Shown piece after piece: positions 46,711-58,286 of a stretch of DNA of 64,000 nucleotides. Source of the stretch: Dirofilaria immitis (lineage: Eukaryota > Nematoda > Chromadorea > Rhabditida > Onchocercidae); assembly GCA_024305405.1 (NCBI GenBank), contig JAKNDB010000079.1:2284501-2348500 (forward strand). The letters are read 5' to 3'. A model generated the notes under the pieces. The model did no database searches. It saw nothing but the letters and a program-made list of their open reading frames with translations, and was not told the origin of the DNA. The position numbers and the translations under genes are program-made. Positions within the stretch are counted from its first letter, which is position 1; every line of letters begins with the position of its first letter.

Positions 46711-48766
46711 GTATGTATGTGTCTGTTCTATATGTTTATTTTACAATATAATATATAATATTTTTATTAAAATTATCAAATGAAATGATTTTGAATAATC
46801 TGAAATTATTATGATGATAAAAATTTTTTCAGTAAAGTACTTGACTATTTAAAATATTATCTGATAATGATATGATTTTATCAAAGTTTTTTTTTTTTAA
46901 CAATTATATTGACGTAAAAAAATTTTTTTATTTCAAAACGCCTCTTCCTACCTATTCCTTTTCGCTTCTTCTCTTCCCCAGGATCATATATAATTTTATA
47001 TTCAATAAAATTGTTTATATAAAAATTTTATTACTTTTCAAAGTTGAAAATTATGCTATTCGGCAAGTTGAATTTACAATTTCTTTCCTATCTTTTAATT
47101 TTCAATGAAATCTTTCCTCTTTTTTTTTTTTTGTTTTTGATTGTAACAATAATTAATATTATAATATGAATAAATAAATAATCATTTTAATTCTCAAATA
47201 TTGCCAGTATTAAATTGTTTTTATTATGAGAATAGATACGATTAATTTTAGATCATTAAAATTAGTTTAATTTATCGATAAAATTATTATTCATTTTATT
47301 GATAAATTATTTTTTTTTAAATAAATGCTAAAGAAATAATTATTTTAAATATTAAAAAATTTTCCTTTCCTTATTTCTTTCCTTCCTTTTTTTTCTTTTC
47401 TTTTCTTTTATTTTTATTTTTTAATAATATTTTTTAAATATAATAAATTCGAATAGAATTTATTAAATAATCTAAAGATATTTTCTTTTTTTTTAAAACT
47501 CATAAATTTAAAAAAAATTCGATCAGATAATTTGAATTTGAAAAATTTTATATTTTCATCATTTCAAATATCAATTATTAAAATAAATGAAATATGTATG
47601 AGTAGAGTTTTAGTTATAGCTAACGTAATCAATCTATCATTTTTATCATCTCTTTCTAATTTATTATCATCATTATCATTCTTATTATTTATATTTAATT
47701 TCGCATAAGCATTTTTATAAATAGCGGAAAAATTCGCAAATTTTTTAGATTTATCGAAATGTTCTAAAAGATGTTTTATACAATTTTTTTTTTTTTTGTT
47801 TTTACTAAAATCTTTTAAAAACGGAATGCAACCCACTCTAGTTTTAATTATCTCACATTGAAATGTAAATGATAACGATAATGATATCGATTTCGAGAAT
47901 GAGGAAAGTTGTATTAAATAATTAGCATTATTATTGCAATTCAGACAATTGATACTTTTCGAAGCGATAACTATTAGCATCTAGTGGAATGTTATTCTTG
48001 AAACATATATCATTTAACTTCATTCAATTTATATATTTCATTTTTAAACCAAAATTTTGCTTATAACGTCATTTCAATATTCAATGACGTCATTTCAGTG
48101 TCAAAAAAGTGCTAATAACAATGGAAAAGTAAACTTCTGAAAAAATATGTAGATGAAAATTATGTTTATTTACATTTTTCTTTTATATTCCTGTCGAGAG
48201 AAGGAATTTTACTGACAAAAGGGAAAATATGAAATGAAGGATTATTTATGCAAAATGGCCAAGCTTATACATTCTGCACCAAAAATTCATTCTCGAGGAA
48301 AATTGAATTGAGAAGTGAAAAGCGAAGCAGTTATGCATTTTATATTTATCGATCGTCTTTTAATAATGCTACCCTCATTTGTGGAACATTTGAAATATCA
48401 GCAAAGCCTAACATTTTAGGCCTTGAAAAGAACATTTACTATTATGCAATAAAGAAGAATTGAAATGGATATTTCTCTATTTTCCCTATTTTTGTTCTTT
48501 TTTTTTTGTTCAGCCATTTTTATTTTATTTATGACATTGTATTAAATTTTAAATTAATTTTTAAATATATTTTAAGAGTTTTTTTTTTTGTTATAAAGAA
48601 ATAGCAAAATTTCTATGAATAAAAAATAAAAGTTAGTAAATAATATAAATTGAAATTATTGTATATATTAATAAAATGATTTTATCAAATTTTTTTATTG
48701 CTAAATTCTCCTTTTTCTTAACTTGGCTTATTATTTGGATTATGAATTGCTTATACATTCATATAT

Positions 48767-48986
48767 ATCTATATGAATTATGTAAAATTTTTTACGATTT
48801 TCGCTAGCACTAAGCGAAATAAAATTGATCCCGGCAAATTGATCAAAATTACTTATGAAATGCGAAATGCATAATATATATGTATATGAATTATGTAAAA
48901 TTTTTTTGCGATTTTCGCTAGCACTAAGCAAAATGAAATTGATCCCGGAAAATTGATCAAAATTGCTTGTGAAATGTGAAATGTGT
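48767..48986. repeat. Two-copy tandem duplication, unit about 112 bp
   Basis: Units at about 48767-48877 and 48879-48986 share ATGAATTATGTAAAATTTTT, CGATTTTCGCTAGCACTAAG and AATTGATCCCGG with about ten differences. The minus strand is open through both copies (ISHF.SNFDQF.GINF), which is a by-product of the repeat and not evidence of a gene. Confidence 0.85.
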
Positions 48987-49784
48987 AACTCCATTATTCC
49001 ATTCCTCTCTTCAAATTCTCATTTAAAGTTATATCAGAAATCGATCTATGATATGAGTTATACAATTTTATGCGAAAATTTTCTTTCTTTATCACTGATA
49101 ATAAACAATAAATAAATTGTTAGATATAATAAAATGATGATGATGATAATGATGATGATGGGAAAATGATATGATTATATCGCATATTTATTGATTAATT
49201 CAATCAATTATTATGTTAATGAATAATGGAATGAGTAATTTGTATTTATTATTTATTACTTCAATTATATTAGCCAATAATGGATGTCTTTGCTTGTAAA
49301 TAATTGATGATCTTATTTCTTTGCTTGTAAATAATTGATTAATATAATATGAATTTTAATTAAATTTTTAAATAATTATAATTATTTGAGTTTCGATTAT
49401 TTTAATTTATTTATATTAAAATTTGAAATAATTAAAAGAAAAAAAATAGTAAAACAACAATTTATTCATAATTTAAAAGTAAGATGAAAGTTAGGCCAAT
49501 ATTAAGCAATAATGTTTCATAATTATTGGCCAATTTTAATAAAGCCAAGCAATTTATTGATAAAAGTTTCTTATAACAACTGTTAAGAAAACAATAGATG
49601 ACAAAATAATTGTTAGGATATATTTACTTTTCTTTTTTTTTTTTTATTTTTACGACGAATCAATCATTTCTAGGCAATTATCATATCATATATACTTGAA
49701 GTAATTGATATGCATTTAATCGATTTGTTAGAAAAGAAGTGATAATGAAATAGTAGTGTACATAACTATAAACAATTCTGTTTT

Positions 49785-50085
49785 GAGGTCAGATATCCTT
49801 CTTCTATGTGGGTGTGGATGGTCTTATGGCAAAATTCTTACTGAGGTCAAAGGTCTTTCTTATATGTGGGTGTGGATGGTCTTATGGCATTCTTCCTCAA
49901 GATCAGAGTTCCTTCTTGTATGTGAAGTGGATGGGATGATCCATCATATGGCAAAATTCTTCTTCGAGGTCAGAGGAATGTTTTTGCATGTGGGTATGGA
50001 TGGTGTTATGGCAAAATTCTTCTCTCGAGGTCAGAGGTCCTTCTCGCATATGGAATGGATGGATGATCTTATAGCAAATAAATAA
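49785..50085. repeat. Degenerate minisatellite, about five to six units of 57-66 bp
   Basis: The repeated unit has the core GAGGTCAGAGGTCCTTCT, then TATGTGGGTGTGGATGG and TCTTATGGCAAAATTCTT. Units begin near 49785, 49842, 49899, 49965 and 50026, followed by a partial one. One forward frame stays open across the array. The unit is much richer in G than its surroundings. Confidence 0.85.
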
Positions 50086-50086
50086 T

Positions 50087-50117
50087 TTCTATCTCTATCT
50101 CTCTCTCTCTCTCTCTA
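50087..50117. repeat. (CT)n microsatellite
   Basis: Pyrimidine repeat of CTATCTCTATCTCTCT type directly after the minisatellite. Confidence 0.8.
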
Positions 50118-50914
50118 GATAGTGCAAAGGTCAAAGGAACAAAGAAGATGTGTTACTTCGTAATGATGACCATAGTGATGCTTTTTTATTACAATATGAT
50201 AAACAAAAAATTTTTCTTTGTGGAATCTATTTTTTGATGCTTTAAATTAATTCAAATTGTTATAACAGTGATAAATATATTGTGATAAATTACACGATGA
50301 TTTAATCATTTCGATATTTTATGATATTTTTCATGCGACCTTTACATCTTATCCAAACTTACGTTGCGAAAAGTTTACGAATACGTAAACGTATGATTAG
50401 CGTAATGATATAAATTAGCGTAATGTGAATGATTGATATTGCGAAGCGGATATTTTTCGAAATTTTCATTAGAAAAGATTTCCTGTTATTTTAAAATTTT
50501 ATTAGAAATAAACTCAATTAAATAAAGAAAGAATGGAGAAATAGAGAAGAGATGAATAGAGAATAAAAGGACTAGGATTTTAAAATATTATTTAGAATAG
50601 GCAGGCTTCAAAAAAGAACTAGGCTTCAAATATTTTTTCACTAAAATTTAGTCATGTCAAAAACTAAATTCAATGAAAACAACATTTTAGGCCTGTCGTC
50701 ATCGATTAAGCTCAGATTAGGGCCTATAAAAGAGAAAAATTTTTTCATATAACTTAAAATAATAGAAAATCAAAGGATAATTTTTAATTTTAATATTAAA
50801 AATATTCGTGCATTGATTTAATATTTGAACGCTTTGTTTTTTTTTATAAATTTAATCTTACATTTTATAAAATTTTAATTTTTTCTTTCTTTTTTTTTAG
50901 TAAACAACGAAAAA

Positions 50915-51027
50915 TATGGGACCGAAGAAATTCAGTAATCAAGAATATTCTCGGAAAATTTCAGTTACTGATCGTCTTAAAAAATTTCACTTCGTGGAAC
51001 TGCCGAATTTCGACATACTGAAAAGGT
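50915..51027 (+). CDS. Isolated exon-like block, possible distant first exon
   Basis: After a long T tract ending TTTTTTTTAG at 50900, ATG at 50915 opens a 37-codon frame (MGPKKFSNQEYSRKISVTDR, then LKKFHFVELPNFDILK). It ends at a consensus donor (AAAAG|GTAAGCC). No exon that obviously continues it is seen in the next 7 kb, and I do not recognise the peptide. Its phase (two bases left over) fits a short AAA-rich acceptor site at 58274 in front of hexokinase, so it could be an alternative first exon of that gene across a 7.2-kb intron. It could equally be a chance ORF. Confidence 0.35.
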
Positions 51028-52384
51028 AAGCCAAACAATTTTGCTAAAATATTTTCTATCTTTTTTTTTCTTTTTAAAATAATTTAAATTAAAGAAAAAA
51101 GAGAGAACGAAAGAAGGAAATGAAAAAGATGCAGCATAGTTCAGCTTATCCTTTAGAAGGATAAGTTAGCTTGTCTTTTATTTTCAAATACTATTGCACT
51201 TCTTCAAGAGCGGATTCTCGAAATCGATCCTCACTTTATGATATTATTTTTCTTTTTCTTTTTGCATATTAAAGAAAGAGGGCGAATGAATTTTACTCAA
51301 CATAAGTTCAATATTTGTATAATTGAATATTTTCTTCTCTAACTCTCTCCTTAACTTATCATATGGCACTATTCCTGATATAATTGTATGCCTTATCAAA
51401 CTTTTGCATGCACATTACTTCCTATTATCGATTACTATCACTAAATTTAATTTCCAATTAAACATCTCAATACAATATATCATTGCTATCAGGTGATATA
51501 TTAATTTATAATCAACAACAATTTTAAGATGACATTAATACTTTTCATAATCGTATTACGTATGTATGTTTACAATACTTTTAGAATAATTCTCCTACTT
51601 CATATAATTTTTATGATCGCCGAAAATACTCATAACCGTTATCAGTATCCATTAAATAATTATAATCATTATCGTTATTCATTGTCACTATAATTGTTAT
51701 CATTACAATTACAAAATTTAATAATTATCTCAAGCAAATAATTGTAACATGGTCTTTTTTCAAATTCTTATCATTGATTATCATCATCAGCGAAGTACAA
51801 TATCACCATAGTTTAATAATTGAATTCCTGCCAAATATAAGAGGAGAAAAATCATAAATTTATTGAATTTATATTATCCATGGCCTATTCTAGATGGCCT
51901 ATTAAATTAGGGTCTTAATTTATTATTGTTTTGGGAATTAACTCTTAGTTGCCTAGTATCGATTACTTTTCTCATATTATTGTTAAGCATTTTATAGGTC
52001 ATTCAAGTATTTTTCAAATATTTACAATTCTCGTCTTCCGTTATTTCTCGATGATTATTTCATATATGGTCAATAACATATTATTACATTCATTAATAAC
52101 AGTTAATTCCTCCAGAAATATTTTTCCATTACTCGATCTACCCTAACAATATATGCATTATTTTGGCATATAAACTAGATGATGTCATTTGCATTCGAGA
52201 CTATGAATCTCGTCTTATCAGATAGTAAGTAATAGTATGACTCATACATTTATTTATTCATTCATTAGACCGAACATATCTGTACATATATGCGGATACT
52301 TTTTATGCTTGCACTGCACATTCTCTCTTGCATCTTGCATTTCCCTGTTTGCATTTATAACAATTCTGCGAACTGCATTAGCAA

Positions 52385-52460
52385 GACATTCCATCTATCC
52401 ATTTCATCTATCTATCTATCTATTCATTCATCTATCTGTCCATCTATATCAATCTATTTC
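52385..52460. repeat. TCTA/TCAT tetranucleotide repeat
   Basis: Imperfect tetranucleotide run of ATCT, ATTC and GTCC units (CATCTATCTATCTATCTATT). Short plus-strand ORFs across it are low complexity and not credible genes. Confidence 0.75.
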
Positions 52461-52627
52461 TTCACTCTTCTTTCGTTGTCCAGCAACATCTTGATGTGAT
52501 TTAGTGTATATTTACACTGACCTAGAACAACAATCGCTGACCTCTAGTGATAATTGCTTGCTTATTTCAATTTTATCGTAAAGGGAACAAACCATTTATC
52601 AATAAGGATAGTACATTTCCTATCATG

Positions 52628-52672
52628 CAATTGCAGCAGCATCAACAGCAGCAACAGCAGCAGAAGCAGCAG
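52628..52672 (+). repeat. CAG/CAA repeat
   Basis: About 15 near-perfect CAG/CAA-type triplets (CAGCAGCATCAACAGCAGCA onwards). An ATG at 52623 opens a short frame of mostly Gln (MQLQQHQQQQQQQKQQH) that stops after about 30 codons. No donor or family signal supports an exon. Confidence 0.75.
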
Positions 52673-52766
52673 CACTTATATCGCACTTTTTGCGATACAT
52701 TCAAATATGCATAATCAATTCCTTTTCTTGTCCTTTTATTTTATTCTATTCCATTTCATTTCATTC

Positions 52767-52972
52767 GCAACGTTGCGTGTTATTTCAACATTTTCTTTGC
52801 GTCATTTTAGGTCGTTTTTTTGGTTATTATGCAACGCACGCATATTCTTCAACGTTTTTCCTTTTTTTGCATTCATAACGTTACGTATTATTTCAACACA
52901 TTCTTACGTCATTTTGAATCGCTTTTATTTTTGGTTATTATGCACGCATACATATTCCTCAACGTTTATTAC
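52767..52972. repeat. Two-copy tandem duplication, unit about 105-110 bp
   Basis: Units at about 52767-52861 and 52876-52972 share AACGTT.CGT.TTATTTCAAC, ACGTCATTTT and GGTTATTATGCA..CGCA, ending CTCAACGTTT or TTCAACGTTT. The copies have diverged by substitutions and small indels. Confidence 0.82.
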
Positions 52973-55769
52973 ACTTTAAATCAGTCAATGTTGGCAATCG
53001 TGCAACGGTATGTGACGTAAAACTTGAAAGCCGGAAATGCAACCTGTAATTTAATTAATTAATTGAGATGTTAAGATGACATTAATGCTTGTAACTTGCA
53101 ATGATTGAATTTAATTGTCACATAAATTTTCTCGAATATTCTTCTGCGTTATATGTTTGCGGTATATTTTGTTGAAAGTGTTACCACCGCATGAGAAAGC
53201 ACAATGAATTTTCATCTTAAAGCTTTCATCTGACCATTTGTTTTATCAATCAATGAAATGTCTCCGTGCTGCGTTTGTCTCTTCCAGTTTGTCGAGAGTT
53301 ATTAAATTAATAGTATTGAAATATGCTGACCTTCGGCCTTTTTTCTATCTTTTCATCTCATCAAGATTCTTCTAGAGTAATACTCTTCTAGCTTTTTAAG
53401 AAATTTGCGAAATCAGATCGTTGGATCGAAATTTCTTTTCCTTTTGAAAGTTCATACAGAAGGACTTTACTGACTGATAGAACTTGATACTAGCACCCTT
53501 TCTCTATAAATAATAACATTCTGTTAAAATTTGACAATGGAAAATCAGACAATTTTACTGGTTGATAAAATAGAATTCTGTCAAAATTTATTTAAATTTA
53601 AAAAGTCCTTCTGTATTCTTCTTTCGATGACCATTGAATAGATAGTCTCGAACAGCATTCTTTCCCAACTAATTTCAATAATCACTTGTCCTTGGAATGC
53701 AACTTATAAGTGTTACGATAAAAAAAAAGATGAAGGATTCTTTCATTGATAAATTCTTTTCTCGTTAATCATCAAACACATATCTTAAAAAGTTTCTTAC
53801 TTAGCTTGATTATTAGTTAAGGCAAAACGAATCGGTGATCAATTTGTAAATAAATCATTGATCACGAGATATATTTATATTATGCAAATTTTGCGCTATC
53901 ATTAGATGATATGAATTTTGATAAGAGAAAGAATGAGTGATGTCAATACCTTGAAGACATTTAAAATACACAACATATACAAGTTAATCTCTTATTTTGT
54001 TTACAGTATAATGAATTATCTTTAAAAGGATGAAAATTAATTGATTGCGACAAAATTTAATAGGAAGCGACTTTCTGAAAAAAGATTTACTGTTTTGTTG
54101 GCAAAAGAATTCTGATTGTATATTGCTGTTTTTTATCCATAGATAACATCTAAAATTTTTTTGAAACCTATAAATTCATTGCGACTTCATTTCTCATCCA
54201 ATGAAATGTCCATTTCTCGTGATATCACATGGATGACGTCTATGTAACATTTTATCATATCTCTTTATCTTTTTGTTTTCATAGCATTATGTTTTCCCTT
54301 GAGCATTAAGCATTTCCATTTTCTCCCATAAAATTATTTTTTCCTCGATTATTAAACAGTACTTAGCCATCAGATAGTATAGTTATTATCTGTGAAAGGA
54401 AATATAGGGAAGTATCATTGTGTAAGTTTGGGTCAGAATGTCAACCAATCATATGTGAACACATAAACAAGAGATGAGGTCAAAATATACCTTCCTCTTC
54501 TCTTCCATATCTTAGTATTATCAGCTATCCTTTCTTTATATACAACGATAATCTGCTGTACCGTATCTATCTTTCAATATTTCCTTCTTTTCATTTGGTT
54601 GCTTAAATTCTGAATACGAAAATAAAAATAGATCAAATATATGAGATGAAATGGATCGGATTAGATCAGATCAGATTGCAACATATTGATTAGCAATTTC
54701 TTTATCTTTCTCTTATATACGTTCATCATATTTTGAATTATACAGCAAGGAAAAATTTAGAAACCTAAGTTGACTTATCAATGATATTTCTTGTTGCTAA
54801 TACTATCATTAAGCGCTAAACTATATTCGATCAATTTGATGGCCAATATCCAACAAGATGATGTGATATGAAGAAGAAGGAAGGAAAATTGTAGGAAAAA
54901 TAAAGTTGTGAAATTGGAAAATGGGGAAGTACTCGAGGACATTTCAAAATTGTTCCTGCTTTCATTCTTCCTGATATTTGTCAACGGGAAATGCTTTCTA
55001 ATTCTTGTTATTAAAAAATATACCAATGGGGAATATATTTACTCATTCATATCAGATCATTAAACATCGCGTAATCTATATCACAAACTATATGCCCATA
55101 TTACTATTTATCATTATGAAGAAATATTTCACAGACTGACGTCAAGATAGATCATCGGAAAAAGTACACACAAAAGAAATTAATTATTTTTAAATGACGT
55201 AATATTTGTAACTACAGAAAATGAATGATCTATTCGTAAACAAATCAAATCATTTATGCACTTTACATTCCAATCAACGTTTCTGTCCTGTTCACTGATC
55301 GCTTATGAAATTTACAATTATTTCAGCTCAGGATAGTATGGGGCAATATAGCTTTTATGTTATTCGAAAAATTTTATGCTACTCGATAAATTTTTAATTA
55401 TATGCATAATGATGGAGAAGAGATAGATATATTTGTTATGATTGTTGAATAACGAACGAACATCTTTTCCTTCCTCGTCTCTTTCTCTTCTTTTTTTTTT
55501 AAATTGTCTGCTACTTTCTTCCTATCATTTAATCAATAAAATATGCATTCTATTATTTTTTTGGGGTTTTGTCAACTATTCTTTCGTATTTTTGTCCTTA
55601 TCCTGAAGTTTATCTTTTGTAAAGTGTAACTTTTTCAATTTGTCCTTTCTATTTGTATTTGATGAATTGAATATATCTGTCCTACAGTATGCGCAATAAA
55701 TATATAAAATAGATTGAATCCACCTATAGTATCGTAATAGTAACTATAAGTATTCATTGCGATACCATA

Positions 55770-55800
55770 ATAATAATAGTAGTAGTAGTAGTAGTAGTAA
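55770..55800. repeat. (AGT)n trinucleotide run
   Basis: About eight AGT triplets next to related AAT/ATA triplets. On the minus strand this gives a Tyr run in an otherwise unsupported ORF. Confidence 0.8.
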
Positions 55801-58286
55801 GATATATTACGGTAAATATTTCTCATATAAAAATAGGTTAAGTGCATCATTGATATGATATTATTCGTTTATCGTAAATTCTTCGCTGTTCGTTCTTCAT
55901 GAGAACATGAATTTCAAATTCACTTTCGAGAATGAAAAAGGACAGCGACATTTGTTCTCAGTAAATATTATATCTTGCGCGTGTGCAAATATCATTCTTT
56001 GCACAGTGTGTTAATACTTGCATGCATGCATTCCTTTCCATATGCTATATCTTCTTGCATTGAGAATAATTCGAAAAAATTCCAATTAATTTTTTCTTTT
56101 CCTCTCCTTCTGATGTACTTTATTTGAAAGAGAACTAGTTTAAAGCGGAATTAATTGTAATTTTTCCCATTCAAAAGAGGAATGAAACATCTGGTAGATA
56201 ATTTCGTATTCCCGGCACTAATTTGCAGCATATGTTTGTCAGAGATACTTCGTATAATTTAAAATTATCAAAATTATAAATGAATTGTCACTTTGAGTTT
56301 AAAGAACTTTGTACCTTAAACTTTTCTCGATGAAAAAATCTGTTATTTTGTAATCTCTGGGATATGGTCGTTTTTTTTTTGCATGGTTTTGAAAAAAATG
56401 AAAAAAACGATGAAAAACAAAGCTTTAATAATGGAGAGAAGCTGGGCTTAGTACTTTACGCTTTTTAAACTTTCTTTAGGTGAATAATTGCTTTAAATCA
56501 TCATCCATAAATTTAGTTTAGGGAAATATTAAATTTTCTATAGTATTTCTTCTTGTCAAACGCATCTCTCATCATTTTTTCTATCATATTACCTATCAGA
56601 TTAAGCCTGTCTTTCATTTAATTCCATTCATCTTTCTCGACGATGTCATTTCTTTCTTTCACTATTAAACGGAATGAAAATTTGTATAATTGGCGGAAGA
56701 ATAAATTCCATTTTTTTTTTTGAAATATCCGATAGGCTTAGACTTCCACTCTTTAAATTATAAAATAATTATCTAATTTGAAAAAAAAACATTTTTCTTT
56801 CTAAAAAGCAGTTGAAGCAATAATTTTCAACATATTTTATGTTCTATGATATTCATGAAAGATAAAATGTATAATGGAGTTTAATTTCAATTAGTTTTTT
56901 TCACCGAAATAATTTATAAAATTGTTGACATTCGCATGCGTCATCCATTCTCGATTAATATACAGCCTACGCACACAAAAAGTAAACATTTTTGAAGTTA
57001 AAAATTTTATGTATTTTTCTGTTTAATGTTAGGAAATGTTTAGCAATAATGATTCAACAAAGTAAGACATCATACAAACATCATTCGAAATAAACGTATA
57101 TATTTTATTAGTTCCTATATTATTTGAATTCTTAAATGACATCTGCCTGCTACCTCAATTCTACTGATTGAATACAGTAAAGAGCTTAAGGAATTATTTT
57201 GTCTTCAAATAAATTTCCTTCTTGAAATTTATCCCACGTCAATGTTCTTTTATAATTCATCTAAAAGATTCATCATATTAGTGTTAATATTATTTTTGCT
57301 TCATTTTTATAACTTTACTGATAATAAATATTTAGCTTTGCTTTAAATCTCCGAAGTATTGCATAGTTGACAAACAATTTCGGTTTGATAAAAGCATCTT
57401 ATAACAATATGTTTCATATCAAAAGTTTGTTTACTAAGTATTAAATATTAAATGTATTATGCTAAATTTTTCTCTTAAATACAATGATTGCTTGGTAAGG
57501 CAACCATCACAAAGAAAACTGATAGCTTATGTTCGTCAACATATTATTACTCATTCATATCTGAATTTATCTGCATCGATAAATAATTTTCACCATTACT
57601 GAACTGTCAGTATCATCACCTGTTATTTAATATTTGCTTGATCCCTAATGAATTAAACTTTAGATGCAATTTAAGAAATATAAATTTCTTTTATCAATAT
57701 GTTGAAACTTTCAGTTTTCAGTTTTTGATTAAGATTTTAATATGAGTTTGTCTATCGTCTTATAAAATTTGATTTTGCAATGAGACATGAGTAATAGTTG
57801 TATGGTTTCATTTTTTAAACTTAATTTTAAATGGTTATTTTGAAATATAGCATGAGTAATAAGTTATTACTTTTTTAAAAATGTCTACGAAATATCTTCA
57901 TGTTACGATTCAACATTCAAACAATACTCTATTCTCTTTAATTATCGATTTAACAGTTGGTTTAATTTACATAAGTTTGGCTGTTTGCTTTTCAACTGAC
58001 CCTCACAATCATTGGATGATGTTTTTTTTATTCCTCATTTTATTAATTTTTCGTTTATTTTAATAAACTGAAATTAAATTTTAATGCATGAAAATTCCCC
58101 GAAAAGTGTACTCTCACATAAACACGTTTTCGTCTAACATTTCCTCACATTGTTTATAATTTTTGTTTCAGAAAAATCACCAACTTCTTAAAACTTATAT
58201 TTTCGTGTGAGTTAGAAAATTATCTGCCGCATCTTTTTTGTTATTCAAAATTCATAAAAATCCATCTGAAAAGAAAAAGAAAAAAA

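Larger units (their letters stand above)
45504..50914. other. Gene-poor, very AT-rich region
   Basis: About 5.4 kb with no exon I can support. It contains a TA-rich microsatellite near 46640-46710, many T and A homopolymers, and the tandem repeats listed separately. A 138-codon minus-strand ORF (47564-47980) is low in complexity and has no recognisable domain. Confidence 0.5.
51028..58286. other. Long gene-poor region upstream of hexokinase
   Basis: About 7.3 kb without a supported exon. It holds tetranucleotide TCTA/TCAT repeats (about 52385-52460), a glutamine-type CAG/CAA tract (52628-52672), a two-copy tandem duplication (52767-52972) and a GTA trinucleotide run (about 55770-55800). It may be intergenic DNA or a long 5' intron of hexokinase. 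Confidence 0.45.

Noticed and set aside
47564..47980. 138-codon minus-strand ORF
   Set aside because: Composition is Lys/Asn/Ile/Ser-rich as expected from AT-rich DNA, with no domain, signal peptide or splice context. Kept only as part of the gene-poor region.
49756..50085. 109-codon plus-strand ORF across the minisatellite
   Set aside because: The open frame follows from the repeat unit and has no start context or homology.
52237..52494. Plus-strand ORFs of up to 85 codons over the tetranucleotide repeat
   Set aside because: They are translations of TCTA/TCAT simple repeats.
57881..58063. 60-codon hydrophobic ORF before hexokinase
   Set aside because: Phe/Ile/Leu-rich frames arise often in T-rich DNA. 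There is no acceptor, family match or link in phase to hexokinase.
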